This document shows positions 34,838 to 43,932 of a stretch of 64,000 nucleotides of DNA, one piece after another. Origin of the DNA: Flavobacterium poyangense (GTDB lineage: Bacteria > Bacteroidota > Bacteroidia > Flavobacteriales > Flavobacteriaceae); assembly GCF_011751075.1 (NCBI RefSeq), contig NZ_JAALLN010000002.1:1-64000 (forward strand), written 5' to 3'. The position numbers and the translations under genes are program-made. The notes under the pieces were generated by a model, which ran no database searches, was not told the DNA's origin, and worked only from the letters and a program-made list of their open reading frames with translations. Every line of letters starts with the position of its first letter. Position 1 is the stretch's first letter.

Positions 34838-36244
34838 ATGCCCCCAAAATCGACCTCCCCCTCATCCCCTTTCTCTGTTATTACTACAATAACATTAATC
34901 TTTTTCTTATGGGGATTTACTATAGGTGAAAATATACTATTCATTCCTTTATTAAAAGCTAAATTCTCCTTGACTAACTTTCAATCTCATCTAGTAGACT
35001 TTTCTTTCTACGTGGCTTATCTTTTCGGATCATTACTTTATTTACTTATCGCTATAAAAAGATTCAGTTGGCTCGAGAATTTCGGCTCCCGAAAAGTAAT
35101 GATAACAGGATTACTTTTATCGGCAATCGGCACCTTTTGTTTAGTCATTGCAACCAATACAAATTCTTATTTACTTCTTGTAAGTTCTTTTTTCACTCTA
35201 GCACTAGGTTTTTCTACACAGCAGATCGTAGCTCATCCACTAATACTAAAATTGGGCGATGAATTACACAGCACAAGCAGACTCCTGTTAGCCAGCGGTT
35301 TTCATGCATTTGGAATTACGATTACACCTCCAATAGTTAACTCTTTTATTTTTGACAAAATATCCGGCTCTGATTTGATTATTTCACTATCCTATTTGCA
35401 GCCCATATACATGACTATTACTTGCCTCTATCTGTTTTTTGCGGTTTGTTTTTATATTATGAAATTGCCTCCAAACGAAAAAACAACAAAAAACACTATT
35501 AGCACCGGAAGTGTTTTACAATATCCTCAATTGCAAATGGGAATGATTGCTGTCTTTTGTTGCGCAGGCAGCGAAACAAGTTTACAAAATAACCTTCCCG
35601 CATTGATAGGTTCTTCAAAAATTCTGAACCTTCAGGTAAAAGATGCGATGCATTATTTCAGTCTTTTTGGAGGAAGCTTGATGATCGGACGTTGGACTGC
35701 TGCGGCATATAATTTTAATTTCACCAAGTATATCAGTACTCTTTTTTTATTTTTATCACCAGTAGTAGCTTTTTGCATACTATTATTGGCAAACGGATTA
35801 AATGGGACCGATCTAACACAGATAATAGATTATTTGCCCTTTATTTTTATCCTGCCTTTCGTTTTACTACTAAGCGGCAAATCACCGGAAAAGATGTTAC
35901 TGTATGCCTCAATTTCTTCTATTGCTTTAATTTACTGCAGTTTTTTCTTCACCGGAAAAATAGGCATGTACTGCATAATCGCCGAAGCAAATTTTAGTGG
36001 TTTGATGTGGTCCTGCATTTTCATCATATCGACAAAAGGCCTTGGCAAGCATATGCAACAAGGCGCAGCACTGCTTCTAATGATGGTATTAGGAGGCGTA
36101 CTTATTCCTCCCTTACAAGGATTAATGTTGGATGAAGACAGTATCGGTACACGCAACTCCTTTTTCTTACCTATCTTTTTTTTATTATACGTTGCCGTTT
36201 TCGCTGCTTCAAGATTACCTAAAAAACAACCGCTGACTATTTAA
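34838..36244 (+). CDS. FucP-like sugar:proton MFS transporter
   Basis: This 468-residue inner-membrane protein has about 12 helices. The opening FFLWGFTIGENILFIPLLK, the GSRKVMITG loop and the AHPLILKLGD segment resemble the FucP/GluP group of L-fucose, glucose or galactose symporters. The FucP asparagine/glutamate substrate residues cannot be assigned by eye, and the family motif is somewhat divergent (GENILFIP in place of the usual NDILIP), so the sugar is unknown. It is preceded by an AraC regulator gene and a degenerate gap. A strong terminator and the left end of a genomic island lie directly after it. Confidence 0.82.
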   Translation: MPPKSTSPSSPFSVITTITLIFFLWGFTIGENILFIPLLKAKFSLTNFQSHLVDFSFYVAYLFGSLLYLLIAIKRFSWLENFGSRKVMITGLLLSAIGTFCLVIATNTNSYLLLVSSFFTLALGFSTQQIVAHPLILKLGDELHSTSRLLLASGFHAFGITITPPIVNSFIFDKISGSDLIISLSYLQPIYMTITCLYLFFAVCFYIMKLPPNEKTTKNTISTGSVLQYPQLQMGMIAVFCCAGSETSLQNNLPALIGSSKILNLQVKDAMHYFSLFGGSLMIGRWTAAAYNFNFTKYISTLFLFLSPVVAFCILLLANGLNGTDLTQIIDYLPFIFILPFVLLLSGKSPEKMLLYASISSIALIYCSFFFTGKIGMYCIIAEANFSGLMWSCIFIISTKGLGKHMQQGAALLLMMVLGGVLIPPLQGLMLDEDSIGTRNSFFLPIFFLLYVAVFAASRLPKKQPLTI

Positions 36245-36282
36245 CAAACGGTCTTCGACTTCGCTCAGACTGACAAGCATAA

Positions 36283-36314
36283 AAAAAGCCTTTACATTTC
36301 TGTAAAGGCTTTTT
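36283..36314. terminator. Terminator hairpin left of the island
   Basis: A perfect 14-bp stem (AAAAAGCCTTTACA and its complement at 36301-36314) has a 4-base loop and T-runs on both sides. It can serve the FucP-like gene. Its sequence resembles the hairpin at 52899-52928 after the intact tRNA, so it may be the original tRNA terminator displaced by the insertion. Confidence 0.9.
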
Positions 36315-36323
36315 ATCTTAAAG

Positions 36324-36369
36324 TAGTGGTCCCACCTGGGCTCGAACCAGGGACCACCTGATTATGAGT
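36324..36369. repeat. Left attachment-site repeat (tRNA 3' fragment)
   Basis: This 46-bp sequence is identical to 52937-52982, the 3' half of the CAU-anticodon tRNA gene from the anticodon loop to the acceptor end. Beyond 36369 the similarity stops, so no D-arm or 5' acceptor strand is present and this copy is not a functional tRNA. Confidence 0.95.
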
Positions 36370-36453
36370 AACACTATTACTTAACTGCATATCTGTCTAT
36401 TAGTTACTTATAAAATCTATAATTGCAAAATTCAACAAAATCGCGCATTTTTC

Positions 36454-36479
36454 CACTTAATAAGTGCACTTAAAGACCA
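36454..36479 (+). repeat. Left island-end repeat (possible recombinase arm site)
   Basis: CACTTAATAAGTGCACTT followed by AAAGACCA lies 85 bp inside the left junction. A near-identical copy lies at 52873-52896, 41 bp inside the right junction, in the same orientation. Repeats of this kind next to both att cores are typical of integrase arm-binding sites. The 322-bp stretch 36370-36691 otherwise shows no gene. Confidence 0.55.
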
Positions 36480-36691
36480 CCTAAATACCCTCAAAAATAT
36501 CCAACAAAAAAGCATGTTCGCTGGATGATTTATAAAGATTAAAATGTATATTGGATTTTAAAAAAAAACCTACTAAAACTATATATGTGCATCTGAATTT
36601 AAATAAAAAAATGTAGCAAAATCAAATATTTAGGCTATTAAATTTATTGAGATTACCATAAGAAAAAAGAACTATCAAACATTGAAATATA

Positions 36692-39600
36692 ATGATTCAA
36701 AAAGAACAGATACAGCAAAGACGACACGAAATCGCAGAAATAAGACACGCTGACAGTGTTTATAGGGATATTATTGCCAGAGAAAATGAAAGAGAAGATT
36801 ATGAGAAACGTTGGTTTTGGGAATTACTCCAAAACGCTAAAGACTCAGTTGAAGAAAATCAGAGATTAAAAGTAAAAATAGAAATTAGCGAAAATCAAAT
36901 ATCATTTTCACACACGGGTAATCCGTTTGAGTTAGATGATATTTTAAGCTTAATTATTCAAGGCTCATCAAAAAACAATAAAGAAGGTAAGACAGGTCGA
37001 TTCGGAACAGGATTTATGACAACATATCTACTCTCAAAAGAAGTACATATATCAGGGCAACTTACAAATAATCAAGGATGCTTCCAATTCTTACTAAACC
37101 GCAATGCAACTGACAACGAACATTTTTATAATTTACAACAAGAATCAAATAGTCAGTTTGACAATTCAATTAGAACCATAAGTTATTTAGGGGAAGATGA
37201 GTTTCAAACAAAATTTACTTATAATTTAAATGAGAAAGGAAAAGAAACGTCAAAAATAGGATTACAGTGTCTAGATGAACTTATTACAATTACTCAACTA
37301 TTCAATGAACAAATCGAATCAGTAATTGTAATTGAAAATGGCAAAACAAAAACTTTTTCTAAATCGTTGATTCAAACTCATGAAAAGTCTATAAATGAGT
37401 GGGAAATAACTACTCTAATAGATAGGAATAACAAAACAAGTTTAAAAGCATACATCCAAGTAGATAAAAAATATGATGCCTGCATTATCACTCAATTAGA
37501 CAATGGTATAGAAAGAGTTTTCTCTCTAACGAAAAATTATCCAAGACTATACTACACATTTCCTTTAATTGGGACTGAAGAAGTAGGAATTCCAATAATA
37601 ATTAACTCAATAAATTTTGAACCAAGAGTTGAGCGTGATGGAATTTATCTAAAAAAAGTATCTGAAGGTCTAAATGAATCAATAAACAAGGAAATAATTA
37701 GTGAAGCCTTATCAAACAGTTTACTATTATTTGCAGATTTATTTAAAGAGAAAAATATTCATGGAATATATGAACTATTTGATTTTGAACTTTCCAAGGA
37801 CCTTAAATGGGTTGACCACGAATGGCTAACTAAAGTAAAGAATGAAACTCTTGTTTTACTTGCATCTAAGACAATAATTAAATTTAAAGAAGATAGTAAT
37901 GATTATACTTGCCTTAACGAATTAACTATCCCATATTCTGAGAAAAAGGAAAACATAAATGAATTATGGAAACTATTATCAGAAATATCATCTTTAAAAA
38001 TTCCAGTAATCGGAGAACTCTCTAATTGGGTTAAAGTAGCCGAAAGAGTAAAATTAATAAACCCAGAAATAGATAATATTTATAATTTAAAATTCGTATG
38101 GGGTATAAATGAATTGTTAGAATTCGTTGAGCAAAAAAAAACATTACCTGTACTGAATGAATCAATAAAAGCAGAAGGCTATTATTGGCTAAATAAATTT
38201 TATTCTTTGATAAATGATATAAAAGGACAATTCCCGCTAGAGAAAAATATTTACTTAAATCAAAGAGACCTATTTAGAAAAGCTGAAGGCATTTATTGGG
38301 ACAAATGTAATGATGATTATTTAATTTCAATTTCTGATTTGGTTGGATTAAGATATGCTGATAAACTTTTCTCCAGAAAAGTTAATACTTTACACATTAG
38401 TAGTGTCGAAAATTTCACCTTAAAAGATGCTATAAATGAATTAAAGTCAGAATTAAACATCTTTCCAGAATCAGATTTCAACAATATATCTTTTCAAGAA
38501 TGCAATGCTAAATTTTTAAAGTGGCTTATTTCAAATGGTAATAAAGAGACTATTAAGGATTTAAAGGTTTTAACCGGAGCAAGTAAGAAGAATGATGAAA
38601 CCTTTATTTATGACCATTTTCCAAAATCTGAACATCTTTTACTAACACCAAAATCATATTTTGAACCTGAATTTCCGATGTATTCTGTTTTAGTAAGAGA
38701 CAAAGACACTCTAAATGATATTTATAACAATTTTTTAGATATAGATGATTATCATTTTCTAAGTGAAAATGGATTCGTTCATTTGAATCCGTTAGTTATT
38801 AAAACAGAATATGCAACAATTAAATTATTAGAACATTTAATTATCAATGAAAATGACTTAAATCTTTTAAGAGATAGCGATGGACAACTTAAGTATAAAT
38901 TCAAAATTTCATTTTCAGATTTTGCTTATCTGACCGCAACAGATGGAAACATATATGGTAGAAATACAACACAGAAATCAAGTTTAGAACGATTAAAATT
39001 TTTACTTACAGAAGCTGTTGAAAAAGACACATTATTTGATATTGACAAACAAGAAATAATAATTGACGGAGTCGAAAATCCAATTCATTTAAAACAATGT
39101 TTATGGGTTTCTCGTGCAAAGCGATTGAATTGGATAAATGTTAAAAGTGAAATAGAAGGTTCAGAAACAAAATTTGTTAGTGAAACACCTTCTTCAAAAA
39201 ATCTTTCAGAGTTATTTAAGGGAGACGAAAATTTAATAAAAACAATTCGTGGTTCCAGACAACAATCCTTTCTAAACAAATTAGGTGTTGGTGTATCTGA
39301 TTTGATTAGGAACACATTGCCAACTGATGAACTTAGGTTAAGTTGGGACAAAGCTATTACAAATATGATTACTAGTGATGCGGACCCTGAACTAGTTCAA
39401 GAAATATTTAATGACCCATACATAAGAATGGAATACGAGAAAAGATTAAATCAAAAAAAACTTATTAATCGTAACCAAACCATAGGTAAACTTATAGAAG
39501 ATTTATTCAAGGAATATGTAAAGCAACTTAATGAAAAAGGTATAATCGTTAATATAGATAGAGAACCGTTTGGAAGCGATTACATATTAACAGAAGAATC

Positions 39601-40048
39601 ATCTGACTTTGTGAATAGCGAAAATCAAAGAGAAGGTTTTAAAATAAATAATTGGTTAATAGAATTAAAAGCTACAGGAAAAGAACATGCGGCAATGACA
39701 CCACTGCAAGCAAAAACAGCAACTGAACAAAAGAATAATTATGCTCTAATAGTTGTGCCTCTAGACGGAACAGAACCAGATATTGAATACCTTCGAATAA
39801 ATGCCAAAGTTATCAGCAACATTGGACACAAAATTGACGCCGTGTTCACTGATTTTAACGAAGTTGAGATAAAAAAAGGCAATCTAAATAATGGAAAAAA
39901 CGGAATATCCGTAAATATTGAAGACCAAAACGTTCGCTTTAGAGTAAGCTCAACTGTTTGGAAATTGGAACAAACAAACATTGAGACTTTTATAAGAACT
40001 TTTTTCAGTATAATAGGTGAAGCAAGTAATGAGACAATAATGGTTTAA
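36692..40048 (+). CDS. Sacsin-like GHKL ATPase with C-terminal ExK nuclease-like domain
   Basis: This 1118-residue protein has an N-terminal GHKL (HSP90/sacsin-type) ATPase fold. The N box is FWELLQNAKD (42-51, with E44, N48 and D51). SHTGNPF (73-79) replaces the usual DNGxGF, as in sacsin-type domains, and the lid glycine motif is GRFGTGF (102-108). A long middle region (about 150-930) has no recognised domain. The C-terminus (about 940-1060) has FGSDY (D963), then WLIELKA (E991, K993) and QAKTATEQ, which fits a DUF3883-like or Mrr-like PD-(D/E)xK fold. Proteins of this kind are frequent in defence islands. It is the first gene of the island. Nuclease activity is inferred from D963, E991 and K993 only. 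Confidence 0.75.
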   Translation: MIQKEQIQQRRHEIAEIRHADSVYRDIIARENEREDYEKRWFWELLQNAKDSVEENQRLKVKIEISENQISFSHTGNPFELDDILSLIIQGSSKNNKEGKTGRFGTGFMTTYLLSKEVHISGQLTNNQGCFQFLLNRNATDNEHFYNLQQESNSQFDNSIRTISYLGEDEFQTKFTYNLNEKGKETSKIGLQCLDELITITQLFNEQIESVIVIENGKTKTFSKSLIQTHEKSINEWEITTLIDRNNKTSLKAYIQVDKKYDACIITQLDNGIERVFSLTKNYPRLYYTFPLIGTEEVGIPIIINSINFEPRVERDGIYLKKVSEGLNESINKEIISEALSNSLLLFADLFKEKNIHGIYELFDFELSKDLKWVDHEWLTKVKNETLVLLASKTIIKFKEDSNDYTCLNELTIPYSEKKENINELWKLLSEISSLKIPVIGELSNWVKVAERVKLINPEIDNIYNLKFVWGINELLEFVEQKKTLPVLNESIKAEGYYWLNKFYSLINDIKGQFPLEKNIYLNQRDLFRKAEGIYWDKCNDDYLISISDLVGLRYADKLFSRKVNTLHISSVENFTLKDAINELKSELNIFPESDFNNISFQECNAKFLKWLISNGNKETIKDLKVLTGASKKNDETFIYDHFPKSEHLLLTPKSYFEPEFPMYSVLVRDKDTLNDIYNNFLDIDDYHFLSENGFVHLNPLVIKTEYATIKLLEHLIINENDLNLLRDSDGQLKYKFKISFSDFAYLTATDGNIYGRNTTQKSSLERLKFLLTEAVEKDTLFDIDKQEIIIDGVENPIHLKQCLWVSRAKRLNWINVKSEIEGSETKFVSETPSSKNLSELFKGDENLIKTIRGSRQQSFLNKLGVGVSDLIRNTLPTDELRLSWDKAITNMITSDADPELVQEIFNDPYIRMEYEKRLNQKKLINRNQTIGKLIEDLFKEYVKQLNEKGIIVNIDREPFGSDYILTEESSDFVNSENQREGFKINNWLIELKATGKEHAAMTPLQAKTATEQKNNYALIVVPLDGTEPDIEYLRINAKVISNIGHKIDAVFTDFNEVEIKKGNLNNGKNGISVNIEDQNVRFRVSSTVWKLEQTNIETFIRTFFSIIGEASNETIMV

Positions 40049-40152
40049 CAATAAAGAAATACTATCTCCAAAAATTAATTTGAGTTGATTAAGATTTAGA
40101 TTATATACAATTACACAATAAAAAAAATTATAAATCCTAATAAAATAAACAA

Positions 40153-40602
40153 GTGGCAAAAAAAAGCGAATACAGAAGAAATGCGATAGATTGGCAACTA
40201 ATTGGTCATCAAGCAAAAACAGAAAGAACCAATTTATTTTTAACATTTGTGGTAGCAACAATTGGGTTTGCTTCATCAGTTATTTGGTTAGCACCTAAAT
40301 ATATTATTCTCAAACATTGTATAGCAACACCTTTATATTTTTTCTCCATCCTGTTATTATTTGGTTCACTTTTTACTTTTTTCAGTTTAAGTAATCATTT
40401 AAAAGAAATTGCATTTGAATATTCCACAATACAAGGAAATATTGCCCATAATAAAGATTTGGAGCGTAATGAAGCAATATGGGGAAATTTAAATCAAATG
40501 CACAAAAAGTTTTACAAGAAATTTGATTGTAGCTTTTATGTTTACATAATTGCGCTTATTTTTTTAATCGTTTCGATACTAATAACAGTGTATGTGAAAT
40601 GA
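40153..40602 (+). CDS. Small three-helix membrane protein
   Basis: This 149-residue protein starts at a GTG (40153), since the first internal Met is far inside the chain and the GTG gives a coherent basic N-terminus (AKKSEYRRN). Three hydrophobic helices are predicted at about 28-48, 58-79 and 128-147. A charged loop of about 45 residues (HLKEIAFEYS to KKFYKK) lies between helices 2 and 3. I know no family for it. It lies 104 bp after the ATPase gene and 375 bp before the next gene, so it more likely belongs with the ATPase. Membrane proteins of this size act as effectors in some abortive-infection systems, but that role is speculation here. Confidence 0.65.
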   Translation: MAKKSEYRRNAIDWQLIGHQAKTERTNLFLTFVVATIGFASSVIWLAPKYIILKHCIATPLYFFSILLLFGSLFTFFSLSNHLKEIAFEYSTIQGNIAHNKDLERNEAIWGNLNQMHKKFYKKFDCSFYVYIIALIFLIVSILITVYVK

Positions 40603-40949
40603 TAATAGCTCAAATTGAAGAATTATAAAAACTTTTGTTGAAAAGGCTATTGAAATCTCTCTGATATAATCCTAGGAATATTATCTCATTAGGCAATTTC
40701 AAAACGTCTATTCCAACCAACTTTAAGTAAATCTATAAATAAAATTTGCTATAGAATATTTATTTTAAAATTAATATAACGCGTGAAACTACGTGGTTAT
40801 TTAAAATATTAATTCAATACTTTTGGAAAATTGACAATGTAAAATATAATCAAAGAAGAGATATAAATCACACTACTCATTAAGCTGAATTTATTATCTT
40901 TTGCATTAAAAATATTACGTTTCTTTTAATAATAACATTTCTTTTTCCA

Positions 40950-40957
40950 TACATTTG
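40950..40957 (+). promoter_or_regulatory. Promoter element of the four-gene helicase operon
   Basis: TACATTTG matches the TAnnTTTG -7 consensus and is 20 bp before the TTG start of the 983-residue protein. It lies in a 375-bp gap (40603-40977) that shows no gene. It suggests that the helicase, nuclease and methylase are expressed separately from the upstream ATPase. Confidence 0.5.
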
Positions 40958-40977
40958 GAACAAAGCTTTAACACTTA

Positions 40978-43929
40978 TTGACTGTTGCTCAAAAAAACTG
41001 GGCTTTTACGTTTACTGCTTATTTAACAATGAAATATCTTGAATGGAATCATATTATCGGAGAATACTTTTTCAATCCTTCACAAGCAGGAAATGAAGTC
41101 CTATTATATATAACAAAAAAAGAAATTTCCGAATTAGGTATTCAAAAGTTTAACTTCACAGATGAGGCTGAAAGTTGGGAAGATTTCTGTAAAGCCATTA
41201 GAGGTAGATTTCCTGAAACAACCTCTAAAAATAATTTCATTGATAAGTTCCTAGTTGTTGCAAACAAATGGAAAACATTTGAAAGAGCAGTCTTTGAATC
41301 GAGGAATCAATATAACTTATGCATTGATGGCGTTTCAATTTACAGTCCGACATTTAAGATTGTCTATCCTTTCTATATTGGATACCTGGTTTCTTTTATA
41401 ATTCCATTAACTGATAATAATGAATTCAGGACGAACTCTTTTTTTCCTCCCTTAAATAATTTCTTAACTAACAATAATATTGCAACCAAAGTAACAGGAA
41501 CGATTGAAAGCGTTGATTGGGTTTGGAATAATTTAGAAAAGTGGAGCAAAGAGTATTATAAAACTGATTACGGCTATTTCACCGAAAGACGACTTGGAAA
41601 TCAGAATTGGGTCTATGTAAGTAAAGCATTTTCACAATGCTTATTAACACCAAAAAACATTAGAGACATTCCAAACATTTTTTGGAAAGCCAATATTGCA
41701 CCTTATTCAATTATTCCTGAAAAACAATTTCAAAGAATGATTGTCCGTCATGGCATAGCAGAGGCAGGATTTAATGCTCGAATTATTTCAATTATATCAG
41801 ATGAAGAGAATCCTCTTCGCAAAATAATTCTTGATATTGTTATAAGAGAGTACCGAAATTGGAAAGGATATGTTATTGAATACAATGAAAATGAAGATGT
41901 TTTAACACCAAAATCGGCTTGGGTTTATGCAACACTTTTTTCCGCTTTTAAGTTGAATAAAACAGATGAATCCTTCGAACACTTTTACTACTTATTCTCC
42001 AAGAATGATTTCCCTAATGACCTATACTTAGGAGAAACCGAAATCGGAAACTACGGAAACGGATATTCAAAACCTATAACCATTACTTTTAATCAAAATT
42101 TAAACCTGCAGGACGAGCAAAATAAATGGAAGGCAAGCGCAACAAACAATGAAATTATCATTTACATTTCTGGTTCATACTTTGGCTTACCTTCTGATAA
42201 TTTAATTGAAACCGACAAAGTCAGTAGACAATCTTTGATGTATCTACTTTGCGTTGATTCAAAAAAACAAAGCATTGAAGACTGGGGTGCAACATTTTCG
42301 AAAGGCGATTTCAGTTTCATTGATTATGATAATGTCCCTTCAGGTTTTAATCTCTTCAAATTTAAGAATCCTCCTAGTTCTCATCCGACAGAAGAGATTT
42401 TACAAATTACAACAAAGAAAAAACTAGAATTTATAGGTGGAATTAAGATTGACAATAGAAGTTATCTAAAAAACTTATTACCAAAGATTTACATTCATGG
42501 TGCGGATGGAAGTGAAAAAATATCTTTAGACTTTACAGAAACAAATGAACGTTTTTTTTTAGAGCCAAATTCATCTGCTCCGGAGGAATTTATTATTCCT
42601 GAAAATATTACTTGTAATAAAAATTTTTTAGTCACGATTGAAAATGAAAATTTGCTTAATTCTGAACTACCTTATCAGATTATTGATGTTGAATTTAATC
42701 CACTCGATATCGTAAATGAAAATTCAACAAAACGTAACAGATTTGGAGAAGTTAGTCATCCCGAAGACGAGTTCTATGTTGTAGGAAGTAATACGACTTA
42801 CAATGAGTGGCAAAAACAAAATTCATGGTCATTACCTTTCTTTTCTTCCAAATACACTCCAATTGAATTTTCTAATATTGTTAATCAATATGAATTAAAA
42901 AAAGGAAATCTGATTCTACAAATAATGAGTACAAGAAGAAATTTAAAATTCGAAGAGTTTTCTCAAATTGTTGATTCGGTTGAGAGTATTGAAAAAGTTT
43001 GGGAATTATCAAAATTTCAGCAAAGTCCAAAATACGTCAAACAAACTTCAATTAGTTTTTACGATTACTTAGGCTGTTTAGATTATGATTATTCACTTAA
43101 TAAAATTTCAATAAACAAACCACAATTTGTAATAATTCCTTCCAATTCTTCTGTAATAGCAATTTTGATTGGAGGTCGTTCTAAAGCATTTATTGACGAC
43201 TTGCAAGATAGATGTATGACAAATGAGATAAATCTTGAAATAACTTCACAAGACAAACAATTAGAAATTTATTATTTACCAGACCTAATTCGACTAACGC
43301 CAGCAAATTGTAAAAATTCCACTGATGCATGGAAAAAATTACAAAGAGTAGCAAATGATTTAAACATCGAATTTAAAATTACAGATAAATTAATCTCTCA
43401 ACCCCAAATTATACAGTTTGGTTTACAAGGTTTTAGCGAAACTATTGAGGGTTACAAGAAAAACATATTAGCAAATAAGTTTGTTGAAAGACCAAACTAC
43501 GAATGGGCAAGAAAAGTATTTGACATAGATGTTTTGAGATTTACAAAAGACAAAGGAGAAATTGATAAAAATCTTTCACTACAAGAATATTACATTCGAT
43601 ATCAGTATACATATATTCTTTGGCTTGACAACAAATCATACGAAATAGATAGGAACTGGGGAAAATTCTTGTTGCTTTCGGAAAAGAAGAAAAAAGTAAT
43701 TTATTACAACAACAATACGCAAGAGTTAGCAATACCAAAATATGTTCAACTTCCACGACTAATAGCAGAATCAATCATGTTACTTAGTGGACAGGTACCC
43801 TATTATAAAAATGTAAATATGAATGGTTCTAATTTGGTATATCAGTTTTATCAAAATGTTCCCAAACTATTTGCAGAAAATTTATTCAAGAAATTCAATC
43901 AAGATATTCAATTCAAAAACGACTGGTAA
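40978..43929 (+). CDS. Large protein of unknown family in a helicase-methylase operon
   Basis: This 983-residue protein starts at TTG (40978) or at an in-frame ATG 51 bp later (residue 18). The -7 element 20 bp before the TTG favours neither strongly. It has no signal peptide or membrane helix. The sequence is rich in Trp, Tyr, Asn and Ser, with segments such as SVDWVWNNLEKW and FGLQGFSE, but no known catalytic motif. The stop codon lies 3 bp before the helicase start, so the two are co-translated. In Druantia-like loci a large protein of unknown fold sits next to the DruE helicase. This protein has that position and approximate size, but I cannot confirm homology. Confidence 0.7.
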   Translation: MTVAQKNWAFTFTAYLTMKYLEWNHIIGEYFFNPSQAGNEVLLYITKKEISELGIQKFNFTDEAESWEDFCKAIRGRFPETTSKNNFIDKFLVVANKWKTFERAVFESRNQYNLCIDGVSIYSPTFKIVYPFYIGYLVSFIIPLTDNNEFRTNSFFPPLNNFLTNNNIATKVTGTIESVDWVWNNLEKWSKEYYKTDYGYFTERRLGNQNWVYVSKAFSQCLLTPKNIRDIPNIFWKANIAPYSIIPEKQFQRMIVRHGIAEAGFNARIISIISDEENPLRKIILDIVIREYRNWKGYVIEYNENEDVLTPKSAWVYATLFSAFKLNKTDESFEHFYYLFSKNDFPNDLYLGETEIGNYGNGYSKPITITFNQNLNLQDEQNKWKASATNNEIIIYISGSYFGLPSDNLIETDKVSRQSLMYLLCVDSKKQSIEDWGATFSKGDFSFIDYDNVPSGFNLFKFKNPPSSHPTEEILQITTKKKLEFIGGIKIDNRSYLKNLLPKIYIHGADGSEKISLDFTETNERFFLEPNSSAPEEFIIPENITCNKNFLVTIENENLLNSELPYQIIDVEFNPLDIVNENSTKRNRFGEVSHPEDEFYVVGSNTTYNEWQKQNSWSLPFFSSKYTPIEFSNIVNQYELKKGNLILQIMSTRRNLKFEEFSQIVDSVESIEKVWELSKFQQSPKYVKQTSISFYDYLGCLDYDYSLNKISINKPQFVIIPSNSSVIAILIGGRSKAFIDDLQDRCMTNEINLEITSQDKQLEIYYLPDLIRLTPANCKNSTDAWKKLQRVANDLNIEFKITDKLISQPQIIQFGLQGFSETIEGYKKNILANKFVERPNYEWARKVFDIDVLRFTKDKGEIDKNLSLQEYYIRYQYTYILWLDNKSYEIDRNWGKFLLLSEKKKKVIYYNNNTQELAIPKYVQLPRLIAESIMLLSGQVPYYKNVNMNGSNLVYQFYQNVPKLFAENLFKKFNQDIQFKNDW

Positions 43930-43932
43930 GCC

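Noticed and set aside
36324..36369. A second tRNA gene
   Set aside because: Only the 3' half is present. The D-arm and 5' acceptor strand are missing, so it is an attachment-site remnant.
36370..36691. A truncated integrase next to the left attachment site
   Set aside because: Reading both strands gives only very short frames with no recombinase motif, so I do not claim a remnant.
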